Below are positions 1 through 10,014 of a DNA stretch of 64,000 bases, piece by piece. This DNA comes from Roseomonas nitratireducens (GTDB lineage: Bacteria; Pseudomonadota; Alphaproteobacteria; Acetobacterales; Acetobacteraceae). The notes under the pieces are model-generated. The model was given only the letters and a program-made list of their open reading frames with translations, was not told the origin of the DNA and made no database searches. The position numbers were made by a program, and so were the translations under genes. The DNA lies in NCBI RefSeq assembly GCF_017813355.1, contig NZ_JAGIYZ010000003.1, forward strand, positions 62,001 to 126,000. The letters run 5' to 3'. Each line of letters starts with the position of its first letter. The first letter of the stretch is position 1.

Positions 1-2
1 CG

Positions 3-182
3 CCGGGCGAGGATTTCTCCGAATTCCTCGCGCAGCGGCCGGGCGCCTATGTGTTCCTCGGCACGGGCGACCCGGCGCATCCGGAAGGCGTGCACCACAA
101 CCCGCATTTCGACTTCAACGACGCGGCGCTGCCGCACGGCGCCGCCTTCTGGTGCGGCCTGGTCGAACAGGAACTCGCATGA
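3..182 (+). CDS. M20-family amidohydrolase, C-terminal fragment
   Basis: Only the last 59 codons lie in the window; the 5' part is upstream of base 1. The visible tail contains an acidic GEDF stretch and HHNPHFDFND, which match the end of the M20 zinc amidohydrolase fold (hippurate, N-acyl amino acid or peptide hydrolases), where GEDF and the late histidine lie at the dinuclear metal site. The complete M20 enzyme at 35853-37004 ends the same way (GEDFAWYL, then HHPRYDFND). The TGA stop overlaps the ATG of the nucleoside hydrolase (ATGA), so the two genes are probably co-translated. Substrate cannot be told from this fragment. Confidence 0.85.
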   Translation, partial: PGEDFSEFLAQRPGAYVFLGTGDPAHPEGVHHNPHFDFNDAALPHGAAFWCGLVEQELA

Positions 183-1099
183 CAGCCCGCATCTGCGTCA
201 TCGACACCGATCCCGGCACGGACGACGCCATCGCGCTCTGGCTCGCCCTGGCGAGCCCCGAACTGGATGTTCGCCTCGTCACCGTCGCGGGCGGCAATGC
301 GGGGCTTGAGCGCACGCTGCCCAATGCCCGCGCGATCGTCGGGCTGGGCGGCCGCGCCGTACCGGTCGTGGCGGGCGCGGACCGACCGCTGCTCGGCGTC
401 TTCACCTCGGAGCCGCGCGTGCATGGGGCGGACGGCATCGGCGGCGTGGCCTTGCCCGACGGCCCGCCCGCCACGCGCGGCATCGCGGCGGACGCCATCC
501 GCGCGCTGCTGCGGACCGAACCGCGCGTCACGCTCATCGGCATCGGACCGGCGACGAACCTCGCGCTGGCGCTGGCGACCGAGCCGGCGCTGGCCGCGCG
601 CGTGGAGGAGATCGTGCTGATGACCGGCGCCATGGCGGAGGGGAACATCACGCCATCGGCCGAGTTCAACGCCTGGTCCGACCCCGAATCGCTCGCCGTC
701 CTGCTCGCCTGCGGGCGGCCGGTGACGCTCGCGACGCTCGACCTGACGGGGCAGGCGCTGGTGACACCGGCACGACTCGCGGCGCTGGAGGCCGCGGGCA
801 GCGGAGCCTGCCTCGCGGCTGCGCTCGCCATCCTGCGCTCGGTGCCGGCTTCGCGGCGATTCGGTCTTCGCGGCTTTCCGCTGCACGACCCTTGCGCGGT
901 GGCGTGGCTGCTCGCGCCGCACATCTTCACCACGCGGCGCGTGCATGCCGCGGTCGAGACGCAGGGCATGGGGCGGGGCCGCACGGCGATCGACCGCTGG
1001 GAGAGAAACCGGCAGCCGGCGAACGCCTTGCTGCTCGAAGCGCTCGACGCCGATGCCTTCTTCTCGCTGCTTGGTGATCGCCTCGTCGAACTGCCGTGA
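179..1099 (+). CDS. Nucleoside hydrolase (inosine-uridine preferring family)
   Basis: This 306-aa protein should hydrolyse the N-glycosidic bond of purine or pyrimidine ribonucleosides, releasing base and ribose in the cytosol. The family's calcium-binding signature DTDPGTDD is at residues 9-16, and the late metal-binding aspartate is at residue 237 in LHDPCAVAW. A central segment with VTLIGIGPATNLALAL is typical of the family. The start was chosen at the ATG overlapping the preceding stop (ATGA), because it puts the DxDPGxDD motif at the usual N-terminal position. Coupling to an amidohydrolase suggests a nitrogen or purine salvage role. Base specificity cannot be read from sequence. Confidence 0.9.
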   Translation: MTARICVIDTDPGTDDAIALWLALASPELDVRLVTVAGGNAGLERTLPNARAIVGLGGRAVPVVAGADRPLLGVFTSEPRVHGADGIGGVALPDGPPATRGIAADAIRALLRTEPRVTLIGIGPATNLALALATEPALAARVEEIVLMTGAMAEGNITPSAEFNAWSDPESLAVLLACGRPVTLATLDLTGQALVTPARLAALEAAGSGACLAAALAILRSVPASRRFGLRGFPLHDPCAVAWLLAPHIFTTRRVHAAVETQGMGRGRTAIDRWERNRQPANALLLEALDADAFFSLLGDRLVELP

Positions 1100-1104
1100 T
1101 GAGA

Positions 1105-1133
1105 TTGTCGACCGCCTTCACCGTTCTTTAAGT
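1105..1133 (+). promoter_or_regulatory. Possible promoter of the flp/Tad locus
   Basis: TTGTCG and TTAAGT are separated by 17 bases, a sigma-70-like arrangement, in the 192-bp gap before the pilin gene. Further down the leader, positions 1177-1191 form a perfect inverted repeat (GCGATG, 3-nt spacer, CATCGC) that could be an operator or leader hairpin. The promoter assignment is weak because the -10 match is poor. Confidence 0.3.
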
Positions 1134-1291
1134 CCAGTCTCGTCAAATGTCGCTGAGGGACGGTTTCGGGTACCTGGCGATGATCCATCGCCGCTGGTGA
1201 TCCGACCGGGACTGCTCGATGGCTGGCAGGATGCCTGGCCTCCATTCCCCCGCGCGCCCGAAGGGGTGGCGCGCGTCTTCGGAGACAGACC

Positions 1292-1477
1292 ATGGCAAAG
1301 ACGATTCTGGCGCGCCTGTCCGCGCTCAAGGCCGATACGCGCGGCGTGACGGCGATGGAGTACGGGCTCATCGCGGCGTTCATCGCCGTGGCGATCATCG
1401 GCGGGCTGACGCTGCTCGGCGGCAACCTCGATGCGATGCTGAACGGCATCGCCGCGAAGTTCGTGGCGCCGACCTGA
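1292..1477 (+). CDS. flp: Flp/Fap-type IVb major pilin
   Basis: This 61-aa prepilin is the expected subunit of the Tad (tight adherence) pilus. The leader is basic (residues 1-18). The processing site follows Gly18, with Glu23 at +5 and Tyr24 at +6 of the mature protein (RG|VTAMEYG), the Flp signature. A single hydrophobic helix follows (about residues 25-45). GGAG at 1281-1284 gives a 7-base spacing to the ATG. The gene stands first in the Tad locus and is separated from cpaA by a strong hairpin at 1485-1513, which fits a pilin needing more transcript than the assembly genes. Confidence 0.95.
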   Translation: MAKTILARLSALKADTRGVTAMEYGLIAAFIAVAIIGGLTLLGGNLDAMLNGIAAKFVAPT

Positions 1478-1484
1478 TGCCGGC

Positions 1485-1513
1485 GGGGCGGCGAGGCATG
1501 GCTTCGCCGCCCC
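1485..1513 (+). terminator. Strong hairpin downstream of flp
   Basis: GGGGCGGCGAGGC at 1485-1497 pairs with GCTTCGCCGCCCC at 1501-1513 around an ATG loop, giving a 13-bp stem with one G-T wobble. It starts 7 bases after the flp stop codon. No T-run follows, so it is more likely a partial terminator or a 3'-stabilising/processing hairpin than a full intrinsic terminator. It would allow a high pilin to assembly-gene transcript ratio. Confidence 0.55.
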
Positions 1514-1579
1514 ACGGCCAGGCTGCGCGACCGCGGCCCTAAACTCTTCCTTCACGTGGACCCCGCCAAGGTGCAAGCG

Positions 1580-2101
1580 ATGGTCCCGTTCCCCGCCCCG
1601 ACGATGCCGGATGCGATCGCCCTGGTGGCGTTTCCCGTGCTCGCGGCCGCCGCCTTCCGCGACGTCGCGGTGCGGCGGATCCCGAACGCGCTCGTCGCCG
1701 CCATCGCCTTGCTGGGCGTCGCACGGCACGCCGCCTCCGGCCTGGGCCCGCTTTTCCTGTCCTGCATTGCCGCCTCTCTCGTGCTGTTCGCGGCCTTCAT
1801 GCTTTGGCGGCGCGGCGTGCTGGGCGGCGGCGACGTGAAGCTGCTGGCGGCGACCGCCCTGCTCGTACCGCCCATTGCCGTGCCCCATCTGCTGCTTGCG
1901 ACCGCGATCGCCGGCGGGCTCCTCGCGGCCTGCCACCTGCTGCTGCGGCGCCATGCCGGCCTGCCCGTGGCGATGCCCTCGGGCGCCATCGGCCGCGTCC
2001 TGCGCTGCGAGGCCTGGCGCATCGGCCGCGGGGCGCCGCTGCCCTACGGCGTCGCCATCGCCGCCGGCACCTTCTTCGTCCTGATCCGCACCGGGGTCTG
2101 A
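1580..2101 (+). CDS. cpaA: Prepilin peptidase of the Tad locus (CpaA/TadV, A24 family)
   Basis: This 173-aa integral membrane aspartic protease cleaves the leader of Flp prepilin at the inner membrane. The two catalytic aspartates of the A24 family are visible: Asp28 in FRDVAVRRIPN and Asp85 in GGGDVKLL. Five to six hydrophobic segments make up the rest. It lacks the N-terminal methyltransferase domain of PilD, as usual for TadV/CpaA. The ATG at 1580 is preferred because AAGG lies 8 bases upstream; a GTG at 1556 would add 8 residues without a clear ribosome site. It lies between flp and cpaB, the standard order. Confidence 0.9.
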   Translation: MVPFPAPTMPDAIALVAFPVLAAAAFRDVAVRRIPNALVAAIALLGVARHAASGLGPLFLSCIAASLVLFAAFMLWRRGVLGGGDVKLLAATALLVPPIAVPHLLLATAIAGGLLAACHLLLRRHAGLPVAMPSGAIGRVLRCEAWRIGRGAPLPYGVAIAAGTFFVLIRTGV

Positions 2102-2104
2102 ACC

Positions 2105-2971
2105 ATGGCCGTCCGCCTCGTCCTGATCGTGGTGGTGCTGGTCGGGGTCGCCGGGCTCGGCCTGCTCGGCGTGGTGGCGCTCGCGCCGCCGCCGCCCGCG
2201 CCCCAGGCGGCGCAGGCCGCGCCGCCGCAGCGCGCGACCATGCTGGTCGCCGCGCGCGCCGTGCAGGCGGGCACGTTGCTGAAGCCCGAGGACATCGCGG
2301 CGCGCGAGGTGCTGCTCGCCGACCTGCCGCCGGATTCCCTGCGCGACACGCTGGATGCGCGCATCGACATGATCGGCGCGATGGTGCGCCGCACGCTGGC
2401 GCCGGGCGATCCGCTGCGCCTGGAAGGCGTGCTGCGTCCGGGCGAGAACGGCTTCCTCGCCGCGGTCCTCGCGCCGGGGATGCGCGCCGTGACCGTCGGC
2501 GTCGATGCCGTGACGGGCACCGCGGGCCTGATCTGGCCCGGCGACCGGGTGGACCTGATCCTGACGCAGGCCTTCGAGGAGAACGAGACGGCGCCCGCGC
2601 GCCGCGTCGCCGGCGAAGCCGTGCTGCACGCCGCGCGCGTCATCGCCGTCGATCGCCACCTGGTGCAGGGCATGCAGCCCGGCGCGGTCGGCGATTCCCT
2701 GCGCGAGAGCAATCGTACCGTGACGCTGGAAGTGAGCGCCGACCAGGCGACCCGCGTCGCGGTGGCAAGTCGGCTCGGCCGCCTCTCCCTCGCCTTGAGG
2801 GCGGCCGGCACGCCGATCGAGGAACGCGTCGTGCAGCGCCCGGTCTGGGGCGGCGACGTCAGCGGCGCCTTCACGCCGGCCGGCAGCGGGCCATCCGCTG
2901 CCGCGGCGAGCGGGGCGACGGTCCGAGTCTTCGGGGGCCCAGGACGGGTCGAGGAGATACGCTTTCGATGA
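2105..2971 (+). CDS. cpaB: Tad pilus assembly protein CpaB/RcpC
   Basis: This 288-aa periplasmic protein is anchored by one N-terminal transmembrane helix (about residues 4-25), followed by an Ala/Pro-rich linker. A SAF domain starts near residue 40 (VAARAVQAGTLLKPEDI) and an RcpC-like domain follows with MRAVTVGVDAVTGTAGLIWPGDRVDLI. CpaB/RcpC associates with the outer-membrane secretin of the Tad system. The start lies 4 bases after cpaA, and its TGA overlaps the cpaC ATG, so translation is coupled to the secretin. Confidence 0.93.
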   Translation: MAVRLVLIVVVLVGVAGLGLLGVVALAPPPPAPQAAQAAPPQRATMLVAARAVQAGTLLKPEDIAAREVLLADLPPDSLRDTLDARIDMIGAMVRRTLAPGDPLRLEGVLRPGENGFLAAVLAPGMRAVTVGVDAVTGTAGLIWPGDRVDLILTQAFEENETAPARRVAGEAVLHAARVIAVDRHLVQGMQPGAVGDSLRESNRTVTLEVSADQATRVAVASRLGRLSLALRAAGTPIEERVVQRPVWGGDVSGAFTPAGSGPSAAAASGATVRVFGGPGRVEEIRFR

Positions 2972-4449
2972 GGAAGATCCTCAGGCGCCGCGCGGCCGTC
3001 CGCGCGGCTTTCGGCGTGGTGCTGCTGATGGCCGCACCCGCCTTCGCGCAGCAGGCGGCGCCCGCGCCGGACTCCCTGCCCATGGTGCAGTCGCCGCCCG
3101 GGCTGCGCATCGAGCGCATGGCGCTCGAGGCCGGCACCGGGCGCATCGTCGTGCTCGCCGCGCCCGCGGCGAGCCTGTTCGCCGCCGACCCCCGCATCGC
3201 CGAGATGCGCCCGGCGAGCCCGACGAGCGTCTTCGTCTTCGGCGTGGCGCCTGGGCGCACGACGCTCGCCGCGATGGATTCCGCCGGCGCGCCGCTCGTG
3301 CAGTGGGAAGTGACGGTCCGGCCTTCCGCCTTCCTGATGTCCGACCTTCAGTCGGCGCTGCGCCGCGCCTTCCCCGGCAACCGCAGCCTGCGCGTCGAAG
3401 CCGGCCCCGGGGGCATCGTCGTCTCCGGCCAGGTGACGGCGCCGGCGGATGCCGAGCGCGCGCAGACGCTGCTGCGCTCGCGGCTCGAGAACGAGCGCAT
3501 CCCGATCGACAACCGCATCTCCGTCACCGGCGTCACGCAGGTGAACCTTCGCGTGCGCGTCGCGGAAGTCTCGCGGGAGGTGACGCGCCAACTCGGCGTG
3601 AACTGGCAGGCGCTGGGGTCCATCGGGCGCATCGGCACGCTGGTGGGTGGCCCGCCGGGCCTCGCCTTCGAGACCTTCAACTTCGCCTTCGACCGCACCG
3701 CGCCGTCCGACCGCATCGGCCTCGGCTTCCGCACGGGCGCCGCCGAGCTGCGCGACATCAACGCCGTCATCGACGCGCTGGCGCAGGACCGGCTGGTCAA
3801 CATCCTGGCCGAGCCCAACCTGACCGCGACCTCGGGCGAGACGGCCTCCTTCCTCGCGGGCGGCGAATTCCCCATCCCGGTCAGCCAGCGCGAGAACCAA
3901 GTTACCATCGAGTTCAAGCAGTTCGGCGTCGGCCTCGCCTTCGTCCCGACGGTGATGTCCGATGGCCGGATCTCCTTCCGCATCCGCTCGGAGGTCAGCG
4001 AATTGTCCGAGCAGGGCGCGGTGCGCCTGCTGTCGGGCAACAACAACGCGATCACCGTGCCCGCGCTGACCGTCCGCCGCGCCGAGACGACCGTCGAACT
4101 CGGCTCCGGCCAGGCCTTCGCCATCGCGGGGCTGCTGCAGGATTCCTCCCGCCAGACCGGCCGCGCGCTGCCGATGGTGGGCGAGGTGCCGATCCTCGGC
4201 GCGCTGTTCCGGTCCGACCGCTTCCAGCGCAACGAGACGGAGCTCGTGATCATCATCACGCCCTACCTGGTGCGCCCGGCGGAGAGCGCGCGCGTACTCT
4301 CGGCGCCGACCGACGGCTTCGTGCCGCCGAACGACGTCGAGCGCATCCTGCTGCTGCGGCAGAGCGGGCGAGGTTCGCCGCCGCCGGCCCAGCCGCGCGG
4401 GCAGGCGTCCCGCGCGCTGTCGGGCAACCCCGGCTTCGTCCTGGATTGA
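2968..4449 (+). CDS. cpaC: Tad outer-membrane secretin CpaC/RcpA
   Basis: This 493-aa precursor has a Sec signal peptide ending near AFAQQ (about residue 29). A pilus-formation N domain follows, then a BON-like region (GGIVVSGQVTAPADAERAQ), then the secretin core with VRVAEVSREVTRQLGVNW, LAEPNLTATSGETASFLAGGEFPIP and the late GEVPILGALFRS signature. It forms the outer-membrane channel for the Flp pilus. The ATG overlaps the cpaB stop (ATGA). Length and domain order are normal for the family. Confidence 0.95.
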   Translation: MRKILRRRAAVRAAFGVVLLMAAPAFAQQAAPAPDSLPMVQSPPGLRIERMALEAGTGRIVVLAAPAASLFAADPRIAEMRPASPTSVFVFGVAPGRTTLAAMDSAGAPLVQWEVTVRPSAFLMSDLQSALRRAFPGNRSLRVEAGPGGIVVSGQVTAPADAERAQTLLRSRLENERIPIDNRISVTGVTQVNLRVRVAEVSREVTRQLGVNWQALGSIGRIGTLVGGPPGLAFETFNFAFDRTAPSDRIGLGFRTGAAELRDINAVIDALAQDRLVNILAEPNLTATSGETASFLAGGEFPIPVSQRENQVTIEFKQFGVGLAFVPTVMSDGRISFRIRSEVSELSEQGAVRLLSGNNNAITVPALTVRRAETTVELGSGQAFAIAGLLQDSSRQTGRALPMVGEVPILGALFRSDRFQRNETELVIIITPYLVRPAESARVLSAPTDGFVPPNDVERILLLRQSGRGSPPPAQPRGQASRALSGNPGFVLD

Positions 4450-4459
4450 GGAGGTCGCG

Positions 4460-4774
4460 ATGCGGCGCATGGCCTTCACGCTCCTGCTTCTCCTTGGCGG
4501 ATGTTCCTCGATCGATCCCTACACGCGCGAGGGCGTCTGGCGTCCGATGGGGTCGAACGAGGCGAATCTGCGCATCCATGTCGCCGATCCGGCGATGCTC
4601 GACCGCGGCGTGGACGACCGCCACGCCGATGGGCGGGTGATGGCGCAGGCGGTCGACCGCTACCGGCACGACCGCGTGCGGCCGCTGCCGGCATCCAGCG
4701 TGTCTCGCGTGCAGGCGACGGGCCAGGGCCCGATGCCGAGCGCGGCCGGCGGGGGCGGCGATGGCGGGCGTTGA
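4460..4774 (+). CDS. Short CpaD-like lipoprotein of the Tad locus
   Basis: This 104-aa lipoprotein has the lipobox LLGGC (Cys15) after a hydrophobic leader. Its body has NLRIHVADPAML and, some 25 residues on, AVDRYRHDRV. That spacing resembles the C-terminal part of CpaD pilus-biogenesis lipoproteins, which have a similar N-L-x-x-x-VADP block followed by a R-Y-R block. CpaD is normally about twice this length, so this looks like a reduced CpaD keeping only the lipid anchor and C-terminal motif. It sits exactly where cpaD is expected, between secretin and cpaE, and overlaps cpaE by 14 bases. The homology call is inference. Confidence 0.6.
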   Translation: MRRMAFTLLLLLGGCSSIDPYTREGVWRPMGSNEANLRIHVADPAMLDRGVDDRHADGRVMAQAVDRYRHDRVRPLPASSVSRVQATGQGPMPSAAGGGGDGGR

Positions 4775-5989
4775 CGGACCCGATCGCCTCTCCGCGGCGG
4801 CCGCCAAGGCGAGCACCCCGCTCGCTGACCGGGCGCCGCTGATCGCCTATGTGACCGATCCGGACTCGGATGCGGTGCTGCGCGAGACGCTGCTCGCCGA
4901 ACTCGGCGAAGGGGCGGAGGTGCGGCGCGGCGACATCGTGGCGGCGACGAAGTCACTCAAGCGCTCGGGGACGCCGCTGGCGCTCGTCGTCGATGTGAGC
5001 GGCGTCGAGCAGCCGCTGACGGCGCTCGAGGAACTCGCCATGGTGGTCGAGCCCGATGTCCGCGTGCTGGTCATCGGCGAGCGCCAGGACGCCGCCTTCT
5101 ATCGCCAGCTCACGCGCGGCCTCGGCGTGCTCGAATACCTGTTCAAGCCGCTGACGCAGGAAATGGTGGCGCGCCACCTGCTGCCCTATCTCCGCCAGGG
5201 GTCCAGCCAGCGCGACATGCACCTGCGCGGCGGGCGCGTCATCACCGTGACGGGCGTGCGCGGCGGCGTCGGCGCGACCACGCTGGCGGCCAACCTGGCG
5301 TGGCACCTGGGCGAGCAGGCGCGGCGTCACACCGCGCTGTTCGATGCCGACCTGCAGGGCGGGGCTGCCGCGCTGCTGCTCGGCGCGCGGACCACGAGCG
5401 GCCTGCGCGCGGCGCTCGAACATCCCGAACGGGTGGACGAGCTGTTCGTGGAGCGCACCGCCCAGCCGGCCGGCGAGCGCCTTCACGTCCTCGCCGCCGA
5501 GGAAAAGCCCTTCGAGCCCGTGCAGGCCAAGCCGGGTGCCGCCGCGCGCCTGCTGGCGATGCTGCGCCGGCGCTACAACTTCGTCGTGGTGGACCTGCCG
5601 GCGCGCAGTTCCGGCTTCGGGCGGGAAGTGCTCGACATGGCGCATCAGCGCGTGCTGGTGACCGATGCGAGCCTGGCCGGCGCGCGGGAGATGCTGCGTT
5701 TCGCGGCCATTCCCAACGCGCCGACCCAGTCGCGCCGTGCCGTCACGGTGCTGAACTGCGCCGGCCAGCCCGGCATGCTGTCGGAAGCGCAGGTGAAGGA
5801 AGCGCTGGGGGAGGCACCGGACCTCGTCGTGCCCTGGCTGCCCAAGCTGGTGCCCGGCGCGGCCGATCTCGGGGAACCCGCGGCTGCCGGGCGCGGGCCG
5901 TTCCGCAAGGCGGTGCTCTCCCTCGTGCAGGAAGTCGCGTCGCTGCGCATCGAAGGCGAGGAGGAGGCGCGCAAGGGCCTCTTCGCGCG

Positions 5990-6002
<13 letters not shown>
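4761..6002 (+). CDS. cpaE: Tad pilus assembly ATPase CpaE/TadZ
   Basis: This 413-aa protein has an N-terminal receiver-like domain (about residues 30-145, with LALVVDVSG and YLFKPL) followed by a MinD/ParA-type ATPase domain. The nucleotide loop reads GVRGGVGATTLA, near residue 160. Both lysines of the classical deviant Walker A (KGGxGKT) are absent, as is common in CpaE/TadZ. CpaE localises Tad machinery to the cell pole or membrane. The ATG lies inside the end of the preceding lipoprotein gene, and its own 3' end overlaps cpaF by 13 bases. Confidence 0.92.
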
Positions 6003-7392
<1,390 letters not shown>

Positions 7393-7396
<4 letters not shown>

Positions 7397-8358
7397 GCGG
7401 CTTCGCGGCCCTTCTCCTCGCGCTGCTCCTGGGCATCGGCGCCGCGCTTGTCGGCCTGCGCAGCACCGGCAACCGCGGCCGTGGCCGGCGGCTCGCCGAG
7501 CGCTTCGCCGCGCATTCGCTGCCGCATGCGCGGGTGCGGATGGGCAGCCGCGTCGCGCAGCGCGCGCCGAAGGCAAGCTGGGCGAGGATGCCCGAACCGG
7601 TCGAACGCTACCTTTCGCGGGTCTTCGGTTGGGATCCCGAGCGGCTCGACCAGTATCCGCTGACCCCGCCGGCCGTCGTGCTGCTCGCGGCGCTGCCCGC
7701 GGCGATCGCCGGCTTCTACGCGGTGTCGCTGTTCGGGCCCTTCGGCTGGGCCGCGACGATCTTCGGCTGGGTCGGCATCGCGCGCTGGGTCTTCGCCGCC
7801 GCGCATCGCAAGCGGGCCGAGGCGCTCTACCGCCAGCTGCCGGACGCGCTGGCCATGGTCGTGCGCGCGGTGCGCGCCGGCATCCCGGTGGTCGAGGCGC
7901 TGCGCACGGTCGGGCGGGAACTGCCCGACCCGACCGGGGCCGAGTTCCGCATGCTGTCCGACCAGCTGGCGATCGGCATCCCCATGGACGAGGTGCTGCG
8001 CCGGCTCGCCCGCCGGTCGGGCCTGCCGGAATACCGCTTCTTCGCCGTGGCGCTGGCGCTGCAGAACAGTGCGGGCGGCAACCTGACCGAGACGCTCGAC
8101 AACCTGGCCGACGTGGTCCGCAAGCGCGTCGCGACGCGCCAGCGGGGCCATGCGCTGGCGAGCCAGGCGCGGGCCAGCGCCTATGTGCTGTCGGCCGTGC
8201 CGGTCTTCGCAGCCTCGGCGCTGCTGCTGATCAACCCGCGCTACATCCTGACCCTGTTCAGCGACCCGCGGGGCAACATCGTGCTGGCCTTCGCCATCGG
8301 CTCGCTGGCGCTCGGCCTGACCACGATGAAGGCCATCATCCGGCGGAGCCTGTCGTGA
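7393..8358 (+). CDS. tadB: Tad inner-membrane platform protein TadB
   Basis: This 321-aa GspF-type membrane protein forms the pilus assembly platform with TadC. An N-terminal transmembrane helix is followed by a basic loop, two hydrophobic helices near residues 95-140, the cytoplasmic F domain (LPDALAMVVRAVRAGIPVVEALRTV and GIPMDEVLRRLARRSGLPEYRFFAVAL) and two C-terminal helices. The GTG start overlaps the cpaF stop. ATG alternatives would delete the first helix. Confidence 0.92.
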
Positions 8359-9275
8359 ACCGGGCGTTGCTCCTCCAGATCGCGCTGGGCATCTGCGTCG
8401 TGACCTTCGCGATGGTGCTGGCGCTGCTGCCGCGCCTGCGGCGCGCGGAGAAGATGCAGGGGCGGATCGCGCTGCTGCGGGGCATGGCGCCTTCGGCGGG
8501 GCGCAAGGAATCCCCGTTGCCGGAACGCATCGCGCGCGCCGTGGGCCAGGCGATCCTCGGCAGCGGGATCGTGAAGGGGGAGACGCTGGCCGAGCTGCAG
8601 CGCACCGTCGTCGCCGCGGGCTTCCGCGGCCCGCGGGCCGTCGCCGTCTTCATCGGCGCGAAGGTCCTGCTGATGGTGGGCCTGCCGCTCGCGACGCTGC
8701 TCGTCTCCGGCGGGCTTTCGCCCATGCTGCGCAACTTCCTCGTCGCCGGGGCGGCGATCGCGGGCCTGGTCCTGCCGGACATGATCCTGCGCAAGATGCG
8801 GGACGCGAATGCCCGGCAGGTCGAGCGCGGGCTGGCCGATGCGCTCGACCTGATGGTGATCTGCGCCGAGGCCGGGCTGCCGCTCGAGGCGTCCGTCGAG
8901 CGCGTCGCCGCCGAGATGGCGGAGGCCAACCGCGCGCTCGCCACCGAATTCGCCAATGTCAGCACCGAGCTGCGCATCCTGTCCGATCGCCGCCTCGCGC
9001 TGCAGAACATGGGCGACCGCACCGGGCTCGATTCGCTGCGTCGGCTGGGCGGGACGCTCGCGCAGACGCTGCAATACGGCACGCCGCTGTCGCAGGCGCT
9101 GCGCACGCTATCGACCGAGCTCCGGCACGAGACGCTGATGCGCTTCGAGGCACGTGCGGCGCGGCTGCCCGCGCTGCTCACCCTGCCCACCATCGCGTTC
9201 ATCCTGCCCTGCATCTTCCTGATCGTCGGGGGACCCGCCGTGCTGCGGGTGCTCGACATCGCCGCGCGTCCCTGA
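8355..9275 (+). CDS. tadC: Tad inner-membrane platform protein TadC
   Basis: This 306-aa second GspF-family platform protein is distinguishable from TadB by DALDLMVICAEAGLPLEASVERVA and the late TLPTIAFILPCIFLIVGGPAVL helix. Four transmembrane segments are apparent. The GTG start overlaps the tadB stop as GTGA, so tadB and tadC are translationally coupled and probably made in equal amounts. Confidence 0.92.
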   Translation: MNRALLLQIALGICVVTFAMVLALLPRLRRAEKMQGRIALLRGMAPSAGRKESPLPERIARAVGQAILGSGIVKGETLAELQRTVVAAGFRGPRAVAVFIGAKVLLMVGLPLATLLVSGGLSPMLRNFLVAGAAIAGLVLPDMILRKMRDANARQVERGLADALDLMVICAEAGLPLEASVERVAAEMAEANRALATEFANVSTELRILSDRRLALQNMGDRTGLDSLRRLGGTLAQTLQYGTPLSQALRTLSTELRHETLMRFEARAARLPALLTLPTIAFILPCIFLIVGGPAVLRVLDIAARP

Positions 9276-9291
9276 GCCGAAGGAGTTGGCC

Positions 9292-10014
9292 ATGCGCAAG
9301 ATCGTGATCCCCTTCCTCCTTGCCGGAAGCCTCGCCGCCTGCGGATCGGGCGGCGGCGGAGACTCCGACCAGCGCCTGAGGATGGCGAGCGCCGCGCTCG
9401 CCTCCGGCAACACCGGCGCGGCGGTTGGCCTGACGGGCAGCATCGCGCAGGACAATCCGCGCGACGCGACGGCGCAGCTGCGCCATGCGGAGATGCTGGC
9501 CGGCAGCGGGCGCTGGCCCGAGGCCGTGGAAGCCTATCGCCGCGCGATCGGCGCCGATGGCGCCTCGGCGCCCGCGCGTCTCGGCCTTGGCCGCGCCCTG
9601 CTGCGCGGCGGCGATGTCCCGGCGGCCGAGGCGGCCTTCCGCGAGGCCATCGCCGCGCTGCCGCGCGAAGCCGGGGCGCAGAGCGGCCTTGGCGTGACGC
9701 TCGACATGCAGGGCCGGCATGACGAGGCGCAGGCGGCCTATCGCGCCGCGCTGGCGCTCAACCCGACGCATTCCGGCGCGCGGACGAACCTCGCGCTGAG
9801 CCTGACGCTGTCGGGCCGGAGCGAGGAAGCGGTGCAGACGCTCGAATCCGTCGCGCGCGCGCCGCAGGCCACGCCGCGCCAGCGGCACAACCTCGCCCTG
9901 GCCTATACGGCGGCGGGCGATGCGCCGCGGGCGGCCGAACTGCTCGCGCCCGAACTCGGGGAGGGGAGCCGCGACGCCGTCAGCGCCTGGCGCGCCGCGT
10001 TGCAGGGCTCATGA
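9292..10014 (+). CDS. tadD: TadD-like TPR lipoprotein
   Basis: This 240-aa lipoprotein carries lipobox LAAC (Cys16) and at least five tetratricopeptide-like repeats, for example QLRHAEMLAGSGRWPEAVEA and AQSGLGVTLDMQGRHDEA. In Tad systems TadD is the TPR lipoprotein assisting secretin assembly. AAGGAG at 9280-9285 with a 6-base spacer supports the ATG at 9292 over a TTG at 9286. The TGA overlaps the next ATG (ATGA). Confidence 0.88.
   Translation: MRKIVIPFLLAGSLAACGSGGGGDSDQRLRMASAALASGNTGAAVGLTGSIAQDNPRDATAQLRHAEMLAGSGRWPEAVEAYRRAIGADGASAPARLGLGRALLRGGDVPAAEAAFREAIAALPREAGAQSGLGVTLDMQGRHDEAQAAYRAALALNPTHSGARTNLALSLTLSGRSEEAVQTLESVARAPQATPRQRHNLALAYTAAGDAPRAAELLAPELGEGSRDAVSAWRAALQGS

Noticed and set aside
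1219..1240. A possible sigma-54 promoter (TGGC...GC) upstream of flp.
   Set aside because: The bases do not match the TGGCAC-N5-TTGCA consensus well enough at the invariant GG/GC spacing and flanks.
2044..4479. A long open frame on the minus strand across cpaB/cpaC.
   Set aside because: It is a by-product of very high GC3 in the real genes opposite; it has no family motif, is Arg/Ala/His-rich and has no ribosome site. Similar antisense frames elsewhere were discarded for the same reason.
5250..5290. CpaE Walker A without either lysine, suggesting a dead enzyme.
   Set aside because: Loss of these lysines is common in CpaE/TadZ proteins, so it is not evidence of decay.
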